Assembly (NCBI RefSeq): GCF_019891545.1
Contig: NZ_JAHDIU010000013.1
Location: 28,829 to 92,828, forward strand
DNA: 64,000 bases
Origin: Flavobacterium coralii
GTDB lineage: Bacteria; Bacteroidota; Bacteroidia; Flavobacteriales; Flavobacteriaceae
Direction: 5' to 3'
A program made the translations under genes and the position numbers. This document shows, piece by piece, positions 35,832-45,400 of this stretch. Under the pieces are notes generated by a model. That model had not been told where the DNA came from and ran no database searches. It saw only the letters and a list, made by a program, of their open reading frames with translations. How positions within the stretch are numbered: position 1 is the first letter of the stretch; each line of letters begins with the position of its first letter.

Positions 35832-36366
35832 TTAAGGCTTCTGCAAAGATTTTAATTCAATATATCTGTCGTTAATGTTGTTTAATAGATTATCAAAGAA
35901 AATATTGATTTTCTTTAATAGGTTTTCAATAAAAATGTTTTCATCCAAATAGATCAATCCAAAGTTCCCGAAAGTTTAACACTAAGCCCGGTAGTTTTCG
36001 GAATCTTTTTTATCTGAAAACTGTTTGCAATACCGTTTTGATGAGTAATAATATTACGTACAATTTTACATTGGTTTATAGGTGTAAAATATTGTTCTAT
36101 ATTTGAATAATTCAGGCCGAAAACTTTTTTTAAAAAAGTCCAATACTTAGGGAGATCACCTTTAGACCTATCTATGTCATCGAGTTTGATGTCGAAAGAA
36201 AATTCAGACTCTATACTGTCACATATATCTTTTAATTTACCTTCAAAAAAAGCAAATATTGAGTATTATTTAGACGGCGGAACGCTTCAATAGAATTATT
36301 AATTTCAAACTCAATATAAAAGAGAGCTGTCCATCTTTTAGAAAATTTATTTAGATCGAACTTCAT
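35832..36366 (-). pseudogene. HEPN-like protein, twice frameshifted
   Basis: Reading the minus strand from ATG 36366 gives KFDLNKFSKRWTALFYIEFE, which then stops. The next frame continues with FFEGKLKDICDSIESEFSFD, YWTFLKKVFGLNYSNIEQYF and KIVRNIITHQNG, up to about 35960. A third frame carries LIYLDENIFIENLLKKINIF and ends at 35832. RNIITH fits the Rx4-6H motif of HEPN ribonucleases. The two shifts lie near 36255-36275 and 35955-35985. It directly follows the XRE gene, as in regulator-toxin pairs. No piece is long enough to stand as a normal gene. Confidence 0.55.
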
Positions 36367-36438
36367 ATCATATACACATTAATTAAAAGAGACCACTTAA
36401 ATTAAGCAGTCTCTCCTTCAGGAACAGTAATTTTACAA

Positions 36439-36846
36439 CTACTGATTATTTTTAACTAACTTTTCTAAGTAAGAGACTTTATCTTTTTCTGCTTGCAATA
36501 ACCGCTCATAGAGTTCAACAATTTTTTCAACGGTATTAAAAGTTGGCTGATAGTTCAATGAACTCGCAATCAAAGTTGATGTATCGCTGCTATTATTATG
36601 GTAGGTATTAGATATAATATTAAAAACAGCTTCCTCAGAAAATTGCTTAATTCCTTCGGCAGTCACTCCTAAAGCCTTTGCAATCTCTTCAAGCTTAGTA
36701 TCTTCTACAGTTTCACTATTCTCTATATTCGAAATCGACTGTTGGCTTACGCCTAATGCAGTTGCTAAAGCTTCCTGTTTCATACCGCGTAATTCACGGA
36801 TGCGGCTAATTTTTCTTCCTATATGGTTTTTTGTTGCTGTACTCAT
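36439..36846 (-). CDS. XRE-family helix-turn-helix regulator
   Basis: A 135-residue protein. Residues 9-65 form an XRE helix-turn-helix (IGRKISRIRELRGMKQEALA, LGVSQQSISNIENSE). The C-terminal half ends in a coiled segment (LYERLLQAEKDKVSYLEKLV) that probably dimerises. A TATCTTTG -7 box lies only a few bases before its ATG, and three direct repeats lie upstream, suggesting autoregulation. The next gene leftward is the frameshifted HEPN-like gene, so it may once have been the antitoxin of a pair. Confidence 0.8.
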   Translation of the reverse strand: MSTATKNHIGRKISRIRELRGMKQEALATALGVSQQSISNIENSETVEDTKLEEIAKALGVTAEGIKQFSEEAVFNIISNTYHNNSSDTSTLIASSLNYQPTFNTVEKIVELYERLLQAEKDKVSYLEKLVKNNQ

Positions 36847-36850
36847 ATCT

Positions 36851-36858
36851 CAAAGATA
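36851..36858 (-). promoter_or_regulatory. -7 box of XRE gene
   Basis: TATCTTTG on the minus strand, 4 bases before the ATG at 36846. The message would be leaderless or nearly so. Confidence 0.5.
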
Positions 36859-36885
36859 TTGAAAATTCTGTAAGGTTTTTATTAG

Positions 36886-36949
36886 TTGGTAAAATACAAG
36901 CAGTTACTGGTAAACTACAACCTGCTGTGGTTCGGTACTTTACTACAAG
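36886..36949. repeat. Three direct repeats (iteron-like) upstream of XRE gene
   Basis: The units are TTGGTAAAATACAAG (36886-36900), CTGGTAAACTACAAC (36907-36921) and TCGGTACTTTACTACAAG (36932-36949). Units 1 and 2 are 21 bases apart, two helical turns. They lie between the leftward XRE gene and the rightward HEPN gene, a natural place for operators. Confidence 0.5.
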
Positions 36950-37017
36950 TTCCGTACTTGCTATGTATAACAAAAATAAGCTTTTTCACTGATGTTTAAT
37001 TAAAAAAAGTTACAGTT

Positions 37018-37923
37018 ATGTCAGAGCAAGATATAAAAAATGAAGAGGATTTTAATGATGACAAAGGACTTCAGTTCATAAAAAAGTTCCTGTTGGACAA
37101 CATGGATTTATCAGGACTCTATTGTTTCGGAATCCACCACAAAACCAAAATGTACAGTAACGCTATTAGCGGAGAAGTAAAAACAAGACAACATACGCAT
37201 TACTATTTGTTGGTTTACAGCATTGATAACAAACCCAATGCCATTGCCGACCTGAGTGACATTATCAAGAAAAAAAGTAAGGGGCAGTATACCGTTACGC
37301 TGTTTATCCATTTGGCTACAACGGTTCGACAGCTTACACCTGACCGGAAGTATTTCTTTTACCACGCTATGCAAAAAGGTGTAAACATTTAGGAACATGA
37401 CGTTGTTCCTCCTACTATTAATTTTAAAGAAGAACCACAACGTAATGTAGCTTACCTAAAATCATATTGGCGCAACCGCAGCCGGGTAGCAGAAGTATTC
37501 CTGGAATCACAAGGCTCTATTGATGGCATGGATACCGAACCGATACAGGAAGCCATGATGCAAATTGCCATGGAAAATACGGCCTTGGCATTAATTGATA
37601 CTTTCCTTGGCTATCGGCCAATACACTTCCATCTTGGCTATCTGTTTGATATCTGCAATTTGTTCTGCACCCTTGCCCGTGAAATATTTCCAAGGAATAC
37701 AGAAGAAGAGATTAAACTTTTTGAGTTGCTATCGAAACACATCAGCAAACTCAGGAGTGCGCATCTTGGTGCTATGGACTTTCTTCATACCGAATTACTG
37801 CAACGCAGGTGCCGATTATTTCAGGAGAAAGCTACCGTTTTGATAGAAGCAGAAATCGAAAGGATTGAAAAGTCAGGTAATAATAAACAACAATCTAAAA
37901 ATGAAAGTGATGGAAAAGAATAA
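37018..37923 (+). pseudogene. HEPN-domain mobile-element protein with in-frame TAG
   Basis: Codons 1-124 (THYYLLVYSIDNKPNAIADL, FFYHAMQKGVNI) end at a TAG, 37390-37392. The same frame continues with EHDVVPPTINFKEEPQRNVA and YWRNRSRVAEVFLESQG through to the TAA at 37921. The joined length of about 301 residues matches HEPN-domain proteins common on Bacteroidota integrative elements, where QKG is followed directly by such a sequence. The TAG therefore looks like a single-base nonsense change. An internal ATG at 37528 could give only the last 131 residues. Confidence 0.65.
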
Positions 37924-38290
37924 TGAAAACATACAAAAAGAAGGGACAGAAACTGAAAATGCATCAGCTTTTCATTCAGGGCTTCCCATGTACATGCTAA
38001 CACACCCTAACGGGGTTACCTGCAAACTTCAGTTTAAGGATTACTTCTATTTGTTTGTGGTTATTGAAGACCTTATAGAAATTTCTTTACATACGCTCTA
38101 TAATGCTGAATCAGAAAACAGCGGGCATGTAAAGCATCCTACCCGGCACTTGGTTAGCGTGCTTGAATTGATAAAGCAGTTGTTGCCTGGCGATACTGGA
38201 CAAACATTGGCAGAACTAAACGAATACCTCAACCAAATGAGAGAGGAAGAAAACTTAAAACAAAATAATGAATCACCAAAAAATGACTGA
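37901..38290 (+). CDS. Hypothetical mobile-element protein
   Basis: A protein of about 129 residues. The frame continues upstream to a TTG, but the ATG at 37901 (or 37910) is the likeliest start, overlapping the end of the HEPN gene. The central part (FKDYFYLFVVIEDLIEISLH, LVSVLELIKQLLPG) resembles the next protein in size and helix pattern, so the two may be diverged duplicates. No known function. Confidence 0.5.
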   Translation: MKVMEKNNENIQKEGTETENASAFHSGLPMYMLTHPNGVTCKLQFKDYFYLFVVIEDLIEISLHTLYNAESENSGHVKHPTRHLVSVLELIKQLLPGDTGQTLAELNEYLNQMREEENLKQNNESPKND

Positions 38291-38292
38291 TT

Positions 38293-38655
38293 ATGAAAAC
38301 AGAAAACCTACAAGCTTTATCGGCACTGGCTGATAAACTGGCGAAATCCAACGAATTCAATATGCTCAAGCCCTACCATAACCGCGAAGGTATGTATACA
38401 GCCAAACTGTTCTTTAGCAGCTATAGCAATCTTAACTTAGCTGTTATGGATATCATTCAGGTATGTATGACCGCCTTATATGCTATGGAAGAAAGCGGTA
38501 ATGACAGGAAAATGGCTTCGGCACTTACCATTGCCGACGTCCTTAAAATAGCTCTTGAACTTATGCCTATGGAAGAATTTCAGATATTGGATAGTTGTTA
38601 CAAATTACATTTGAAACTTACAGAAAATGATGATTTAGAAGAAAATCAAGAGTAA
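38293..38655 (+). CDS. Hypothetical mobile-element protein, related to its neighbour
   Basis: A 120-residue helical protein, 2 bases after the previous stop. LNLAVMDIIQVCMTALYAME and IADVLKIALELMPMEE align with the matching parts of the preceding protein. Such small proteins accompany serine recombinases on Bacteroidota elements; their role is unknown. Confidence 0.55.
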   Translation: MKTENLQALSALADKLAKSNEFNMLKPYHNREGMYTAKLFFSSYSNLNLAVMDIIQVCMTALYAMEESGNDRKMASALTIADVLKIALELMPMEEFQILDSCYKLHLKLTENDDLEENQE

Positions 38656-38710
38656 ATTTTGATTAAGATAATTTAAAATTTGCCTCCCTATATTTATCAG
38701 TCAAAAAATT

Positions 38711-38731
38711 AAGACCGGAAACGGTCTTTTT
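38711..38731 (+). terminator. Terminator before the 52-residue gene
   Basis: AAGACCG-GAAA-CGGTCTT with a T-run forms a short strong hairpin 26 bases before the next ATG. It could also work as an attenuator. Confidence 0.65.
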
Positions 38732-38756
38732 CATTTAACGAGATAGGAGGTGAGTT

Positions 38757-38915
38757 ATGGAAAATGAAAAAGACAAAATTACCCCTGAACTTGCCATGCG
38801 CATACTTAGGAGTAAAGGACTTATCGTTACAAGAGATCAGGCAGAGCGAATACTCTGCTTTTTGTATCTTATAGCCGACATGGCAATATCTAAATATTTA
38901 AAAATACCTCCGTAG
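38757..38915 (+). CDS. Small conserved mobile-element protein
   Basis: A 52-residue protein (KITPELAMRILRSKGLIVTR, DQAERILCFLYLIADMAIS) of a type often seen just before serine recombinase genes in Bacteroidota. Its ribosome-binding site AGGAGGTGA (38746-38754) is a full Shine-Dalgarno match, rare in this phylum. It precedes the recombinase by 38 bases. The role is unknown. Confidence 0.65.
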   Translation: MENEKDKITPELAMRILRSKGLIVTRDQAERILCFLYLIADMAISKYLKIPP

Positions 38916-38953
38916 TTATCTAGGGGTTAGCAATACATTAAAAAAATACAATT

Positions 38954-40518
38954 ATGAAAATCGCAGATCTATACATACGTGTCAGTACAGATGAACAGGC
39001 TGACAAAGGTTATTCACAAAGAAATCAGGAAGAAGTACTGAAAAGATATTGTGAAATCAATTCTATACAAGTCCGTAATATAATTTTTGAGGATCACTCT
39101 GCTAAAAGCTTTGTTAGGCCGGAATGGAAAAAGCTGGAACAAGGCTTGAAAAGAAGCAGGGGTAAAGTGGATTTGGTACTCTTTACTAAGTGGGACAGAT
39201 TTAGCCGTAATGCCGGGGATGCGTACCAGATGATAAATAAACTCCGAAATTTTGGGGTAGAGCCACAAGCTATTGAACAACCTTTAGACCTGAGTGTTCC
39301 TGAAAATAAAATGATGCTTGCTTTTTACCTCGCAGCACCTGAAGTTGAAAATGACCGTAGGGCATTAAACACTTTTCACGGAATGCGCCGTGCTAAAAAA
39401 GAGGGGCGTTGTCTCGGAATCGCACCATAAGGATATAAAAACGTAACTACCGAGAATGGTAAAAAGCATATTATTTTTAGCGAGCCACAGGCAACACTTG
39501 TAAAGTGGGCATTTAAAGAATTGGCAAAGGGAATACTGGCTGCCGAAGAAGTCCGCAGAGAAGCCGTAAAAAGGGTTTAAAATGCAGCCGTGCAAATTTT
39601 TGGATGCTTGTACGTAATCCTGTTTATTGCGGAAAGATTTTCATTCCGAAATATAAAGATGAGGAAGCCCACTTTGTACCGTCATTACATGAGCCTTTGA
39701 TTTCCGAAAAGCTATTTTATCAGGTTCAGGATATATTAGATGGCAAAAAGCGTAAGGAGAGAATCAGAACGGTCTTGGTAGTTAAGGATCAGTTTCCGTT
39801 ACGTGGCTTTCTGCAATGCCCTGATTGTGGCCGTATGCTTACTGGCAGCGCATCTAAAGGTGCTTACAGTTTATATTACTACTATCATTGTGTTTCTCCC
39901 TGTAAATTTAGATTCAGGGCTGACAAACTAAATCTGCTATTTGAAGAAGAATTGCAGAAATATGTTCCTACGCCTGCGGTACAGGATCTTTATAAAACAA
40001 TAGTGCATGATATGTACAAAAGGAGGTCGTCTAAAAAGGAAAATATTTCGAAACGTGTAACTGAAGAAATAGATCGCCTCAACGCAAGGGTATCAAAAGC
40101 ACGAGAACTACTTTTGAATGATGCTATTGACGGAAAAGAATATAAAGAAATTAAATCTGAGTGCGAAAATAAGATTGTGCGCCTTGAAGCAGAACTTACC
40201 GACACAACAGGGCAAGAAAACAATTCTCGAACTATATCAAAACTCCTGGATTCCGCTGTTCATGCGCTTTCACGCTTAGATGTGTTGTATAAAGAAGGGG
40301 ATATTAGGAAGAAAAGAGAGATAATAAGTTCGATTTTTCCTGAAAAGATATGTTTTGACGGAACTGAATATCGAACTTTTCGCGTGAACGAAGCAGCAAG
40401 GTTCATGTTTGTGATTAACAGCGAGTTACAAAACAAAAAAGACCGAAAAAGAGCTGATTTTTCACTCCTTTCCGGTCTTGTAGCCTCGCCAGGAATCGAA
40501 CCTGGATCAAAAGTTTAG
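38954..40518 (+). pseudogene. Large serine recombinase, inactivated
   Basis: The N-terminal resolvase domain has YIRVSTDEQ with the catalytic Ser10, RPEWKKLEQ and KWDRFSRNA. The frame stops at TAA 39428-39430 in GIAP-stop-GYKN, where relatives have Lys (AAA changed to TAA). After about 45 more codons a one-base loss near 39570 (GGG where GGGG is expected) shifts the frame. From 39604 the rest reads on: NPVYCGKIFIPKYKDEE, the zinc ribbon FLQCPDCGRMLTGS, and the coiled coil. The frame ends at 40518 inside tRNA-Arg. It would have integrated and excised the element at this tRNA. Confidence 0.85.
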
Positions 40519-40552
40519 GAAACTCCCATTCTATCCGTTGAACTACGAGGCT
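40481..40552 (-). tRNA. tRNA-Arg(CCU)
   Basis: The minus strand folds as a full cloverleaf of 72 bases: acceptor AGCCTCG/CGAGGCT, D-stem GTTC/GAAT, anticodon loop TTCCTAA with anticodon CCT, and T-arm CCAGG-TTCGATT-CCTGG, with discriminator A. CCA is not encoded. Its 3' half overlaps the last codons of the serine recombinase on the other strand, which marks it as the element's integration target. Confidence 0.92.
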
Positions 40553-40567
40553 GTTATTTTCGAGTTG

Positions 40568-40600
40568 CAAATGTAAAACATTTTTGCGGTATGGCAAAAA
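40568..40600 (-). promoter_or_regulatory. Promoter of tRNA-Arg
   Basis: On the minus strand TTTTTG (40595-40600), 19 bases, then TACATTTG (40568-40575): a textbook Bacteroidota promoter 15 bases before the tRNA. Confidence 0.75.
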
Positions 40601-40610
40601 CTTTTTTTGC

Positions 40611-41558
40611 TTACTCTGCCATGCTGCTTAAATGCTCTAGCATATCGGTAGTCATGGCATCAAGGCCATACTGGTGCTGCCAGTTCCAGTCGTTGCGTGC
40701 GTGGCTGTCGTCTATGCTTTGCGGCCAGCTATCGGCAATTTTCTGTCGGAAATCAGGCTCATACGCAATGGTAAAGTCTGGTATGTGCTGCTTTATCGTT
40801 TCAGCAATTTCTTTAGGGGTAAAGTCCATTGCCGATAGGTTGTAAGACGAACGTATTTTTATATTTTCTGCCGGTGCCTGCATAATTTCTATTGTGGCGC
40901 GTATGGCATCATCCATATACATCATTGGCAGGCGGGTGTCTTCACTAAGAAAGCATGTATAATTGCCATCGCTTAATGCCTTGTGGTAAATATCTACAGC
41001 ATAATCGGTTGTGCCACCACCCGGAAGTGTGCTCCAGCTTATTAAACCTGGATAACGGATGCTGCGCACATCTACGCCATAAATGTTATGGTAATATTCG
41101 CACCACCTTTCGCCTGATTGTTTCGAGATTCCGTAAACCGTGCTTGGCTCCATTACGGTATATTGCGGTGTGTTTTGTTTTGGAGTTGTAGGCCCGAAAA
41201 CAGCAATGCTCGATGGCCAGAATATCTTCTTTATTTTTTCTGCTTTAGCTAAGTTAAGTACATGAAAAAGCGAGTTCATGTTCAGGTCCCATGCAAAAGC
41301 GGGATTCTTTTCTGCAGTAGCCGAAAGCAGGGCTGCCATAAGGTAAACCTCTTCAACCTTATATTTTTCAATTACTTCTTCAACCTGGTTAAAATCGAGG
41401 GCGTTAACCACTTCAAACGGACCTGATGCTACAAACTCAGGGTCACCTTTACGTACGTCAGATGCTATTACATTGTCTTTTCCGTACAGTTCCCTAAGTT
41501 TTTTAGTAAGTTCCGTGCCAATCTGGCCACAAGCTCCAATAATTAAAATTGTCCCCAT
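40611..41558 (-). CDS. L-threonine 3-dehydrogenase-like NAD-dependent epimerase/dehydratase
   Basis: A 315-residue extended short-chain dehydrogenase. The NAD site is ILIIGACGQIG (GxxGxxG), and the active site is PSSIAVFG plus YGISKQSGE (YxxxK). SIRYPGLISWSTLPGGGTTD is characteristic of the threonine dehydrogenase type known from Flavobacterium/Cytophaga, which oxidises threonine to 2-amino-3-ketobutyrate. The ATG at 41558 is chosen because the GxxGxxG strand begins right after it; the frame extends 8 codons further to 41582. Confidence 0.85.
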   Translation of the reverse strand: MGTILIIGACGQIGTELTKKLRELYGKDNVIASDVRKGDPEFVASGPFEVVNALDFNQVEEVIEKYKVEEVYLMAALLSATAEKNPAFAWDLNMNSLFHVLNLAKAEKIKKIFWPSSIAVFGPTTPKQNTPQYTVMEPSTVYGISKQSGERWCEYYHNIYGVDVRSIRYPGLISWSTLPGGGTTDYAVDIYHKALSDGNYTCFLSEDTRLPMMYMDDAIRATIEIMQAPAENIKIRSSYNLSAMDFTPKEIAETIKQHIPDFTIAYEPDFRQKIADSWPQSIDDSHARNDWNWQHQYGLDAMTTDMLEHLSSMAE

Positions 41559-41761
41559 AGTTGTGTTTTTGTTTGCATGCAAATATACTGTTTTCCGTTG
41601 TCAATTATATCGATGTAGTGCTGCGTGCTAACAATCTTTTATGATATTGTGATTTTTTCATTTGCTAAAATGCAATATCCTCAAAATGAGGTGTGGAAAA
41701 AGTGAGAGGTACAAGGCAGGGAATTAAGATTATAATAAACTGCACATTGGCGTAACATTTG

Positions 41762-41769
41762 TAACTTTA
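41762..41769 (+). promoter_or_regulatory. -7 box of lipoprotein-mfd operon
   Basis: TAACTTTA, 13 bases before the ATG at 41783; a TTGG lies about 20 bases further upstream (41746-41749). Confidence 0.4.
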
Positions 41770-41782
41770 CAGACTGAATTAT

Positions 41783-42475
41783 ATGCAAATGAAATATAAC
41801 GTTTATATACTTGCTGCCCTGTGCTTTTTAATGTTTTCCTGTAAGGATGATGAGGGCGCCCAACTGGCTGCCACCAAGCGCATAGAGATGAAGAACGACT
41901 CTATACTTAAAGTAGTAAGCAACAACTGGAATTTTGAAGTACCGCCGCTTAGCGCTAAAGTTAGCGAGCGTATAAATAACTGGAACGAGTGGGCACAGCT
42001 AACCTCTGAAATGGAGCAACGCCCAACCGGTACTATTACTGCTTACAGGCAAAAAGCCGAGAATATAATCAATAAAATTCAGCAGGTTAAAACAACCATT
42101 CCGCCATTCTTCAATAAGCCACAGTTACGCAGCCGCATCAGTGTGCTCGATACAAAGGCAAAAGCATTACATACCTACATAGCACTGGATGTGGTGCAGT
42201 GTGACAAGGTAATAGCACTTATTAAGGACATGGCTAAAGAAACAGCCGATATACAAAGGCAGATGGATGAAATGATACGTTTTAGCGAAGTGCCTAAAGA
42301 AGCCGGAGAGGCAGAGATGCTTCGGGCACGCGATACTACACGCCTTGCCAACCCCGAGATGATGGCGCAGCCTATTGTTGCACCGCCAAATCAGTCGGCG
42401 CCGCCTGCAAATACCAATATACCTAACAGGAACAGGCAGCCCTTTAACAATAATAAACTTAAACCTGCAAATTGA
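41783..42475 (+). CDS. Hypothetical lipoprotein
   Basis: A 230-residue protein with a lipoprotein signal (YILAALCFLMFSCKDD, lipobox Cys about residue 20). The body is helical with coiled-coil character, and the C-terminal 40 residues are rich in Pro and Asn. No family recognised. Its TGA overlaps the TTG start of mfd (TTGA), so the two are translationally coupled, although a functional link is not evident. Confidence 0.65.
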   Translation: MQMKYNVYILAALCFLMFSCKDDEGAQLAATKRIEMKNDSILKVVSNNWNFEVPPLSAKVSERINNWNEWAQLTSEMEQRPTGTITAYRQKAENIINKIQQVKTTIPPFFNKPQLRSRISVLDTKAKALHTYIALDVVQCDKVIALIKDMAKETADIQRQMDEMIRFSEVPKEAGEAEMLRARDTTRLANPEMMAQPIVAPPNQSAPPANTNIPNRNRQPFNNNKLKPAN

Positions 42476-45400
42476 AACCTGAAGTTTTAGAAAAATACTC
42501 TCAATCGGTAAAAGTAAGCCAGATAGCTGCTGCGCTGGCTAAACGTGAAGCAAAACTGCATGTAAAAGGGCTTATAGGCTCGTCGCTTTCGTTTGTACTC
42601 GATCCGTTGTTCCGCCAGTCAGACCTGCCTTTTCTGCTTATATTAAAAGATAAGGAAGAAGCGGCCTATTATTTAAACGACCTTGAAAAGCTGGTTGGTG
42701 ATAAAGATGTTTTGTTTTACCCCGGTTCTTACCGCAGGCCCTACCAGATAGAGGAAACCGACAATGCAAATGTGTTGTTGCGTGCAGAGGTGCTTAACCG
42801 TATCAACTCGCGTAAAAAGCCTGCTATAATAGTATCTTATCCTGAGGCGTTATTTGAGAAAGTTGTTACCAGAAAAGAACTGGATAAAAATACACTTAAA
42901 ATAGCGGCAGGAGACCAGGTTTCAATCGATTTTATTAATGAGGTACTGTTTGAATACGAATTCCGAAGGGTAGATTTTGTTACCGAGCCGGGCGAATTCA
43001 GTGTGCGTGGCGGTATAGTGGATGTATTCTCATTCAGTAACGACAATCCGTACCGTATCGAATTTTTCGGTAACGAAGTTGACAGCATCCGTACATTTGA
43101 TGTAGAGAGCCAGCTTTCGCTTGAAATAAAAAAGAAAATTACGGTTATACCCAATGTAGAGAATAAATTCCTGAAGGAAAACCGCGAAAGCTTTTTAGAA
43201 TACATCAACGAAAAAACAGTACTTTTTATACAGAATACCGAAGGGCTTCTTGGCCAGCTCGACCTCCTTTTCAGCAAGGCTGGTGAAGCCTTTGAAAAAC
43301 TATCTAAAGATATAAAGCATGCCTCGCCGGAGGAGCTTTTTGTAAACCAGCAGGCTTTTATAAAGAAGGCGCTTGACTTTACCATTGCAGAACTGGGTTC
43401 TACTGCTGTATTTAAAACCGAAAAAACTTTTGAGTTCCATATACAGCCGCAGCCATCGTTCAACAAGCAGTTCGACCTGCTTCTTAATAACCTTGCCGAT
43501 AACCACAGCAACGGAATAAAGAACTACATCTTTTGCAGTAACGAAGCACAGGCCAACCGTTTTCATGACATTTTTGAAAGCCTTGACGAAGCCAACCATG
43601 AAAATATTCGTCAGCAGTACAAAACAATTGTTTTCCCTATATATGAAGGATTTATTGATGAGGAAAACCAGATAGCCTGCTACAGCGACCACCAGATATT
43701 TGAGCGTTATCACCGCTTTAATATTAAGAACGGTTACAGCAAAAAGCAGACAATTACCCTTAAAGAACTTAACTCACTCTCGGTGGGCGATTATGTAACC
43801 CACATAGACCACGGTATAGGAAAGTTTGGCGGGCTGCAAAAAATAGAGGTAGAGGGAAAGAAACAGGAAGCCATAAAACTGGTATATGCCGATAATGACA
43901 TTGTGTATGTAAGCATACACTCGCTGCACAAAATATCTAAATATAACGGTAAAGACGGTGCACCGCCCAAAATATACAAACTGGGCAGCAGCGCGTGGAA
44001 AGCCCTGAAGCAAAAAACAAAGGCGCGCGTTAAGCATATTGCTTTTAACCTTATACAATTGTATGCCAAGCGCAGGCTGGAAAAAGGCTTTCAGTATGCG
44101 CCCGACAGTTATTTACAGGCAGAACTGGAATCGTCTTTTATATATGAAGACACACCAGACCAGGTTACTGCAACCCGCGATGTAAAAGCCGATATGGAAA
44201 GCGAACGCCCTATGGACAGGCTTGTGTGCGGTGATGTTGGTTTTGGTAAAACCGAGGTGGCTATAAGGGCTGCATTTAAGGCGGTAGATAACGGCAAGCA
44301 GGTGGCTATTTTGGTACCTACAACGATACTGGCCTTTCAGCACTATAAAACCTTTAGCGAGCGTTTAAAAGATATGCCGGTTACCATCGGGTATATAAAC
44401 CGCTTCCGTACGGCAAAGCAAAAGTCGCAAATCCTGAAAGACCTTGAGGAGGGAAGGCTCGATATTATAATAGGTACCCACCAGCTAACCAACAAAAACG
44501 TAAAGTTTAAAAACCTGGGGCTGCTTATAGTAGATGAGGAGCAGAAATTCGGTGTAAATGTAAAAGACAAGCTTAAAACCATAGCGCAGAATGTAGATAC
44601 GCTTACGCTAACGGCAACGCCAATACCGCGCACACTGCAATTCTCGCTAATGGCGGCACGCGATCTTTCGGTTATTACCACGCCACCACCTAACCGTTAC
44701 CCTATAGAAACGCAGATTATAGGATTTAATGAAGAAATTATCCGTGATGCTATTTCGTATGAAATACAACGAGGCGGACAGGTGTTTTTCATTAATAACC
44801 GCATAGAGAACATTAAAGAAGTTGCCGGAATGATTCAGCGCCTGGTACCCGGTGCCAAAGTGGGTGTGGGTCACGGGCAGATGGAGGGCAAAAAGCTGGA
44901 AGAGCTTATGCTTGCCTTTATGGATGGCGAGTTTGATGTTTTAGTGGCAACAACTATTATAGAAAGCGGGCTTGATGTGCCGAACGCCAATACTATCTTT
45001 ATCAATAATGCGAATAACTTCGGGCTGTCTGACCTGCACCAGATGCGGGGGCGTGTGGGCCGGAGCAACAAAAAAGCGTTCTGCTACTTTATTGCACCAC
45101 CGTACAGCGCCATGACCGAAGATGCCCGCAAGCGCATACAGGCGCTGGAGCAGTTCAGTGAGCTGGGGAGCGGTTTCAATATCGCCATGAAAGACCTTGA
45201 AATACGCGGGGCGGGAGACCTTTTGGGCGGGGAGCAAAGCGGCTTTATTAATGAGATTGGTTTTGAGACCTACCAAAAGATTATGAATGAGGCCATAGAG
45301 GAACTTAAGGAAAATGAGTTTAAGGACCTGTATATGGACGAAGAGCAGCAGGAGAAACGTGAGTTTGTAAAAGACATACAAATTGATACTGATTTCGAGT

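Noticed and set aside
40487-40518. SPGIEPGSK end of the recombinase as a true C-terminal domain
   Set aside because: These codons are the tRNA-Arg gene read in antisense; the end reflects the integration site, not a functional domain.
42837-43511. 224-codon frame antisense to mfd
   Set aside because: It is a shadow of the mfd codon pattern with low-complexity Ser/Phe-rich translation.
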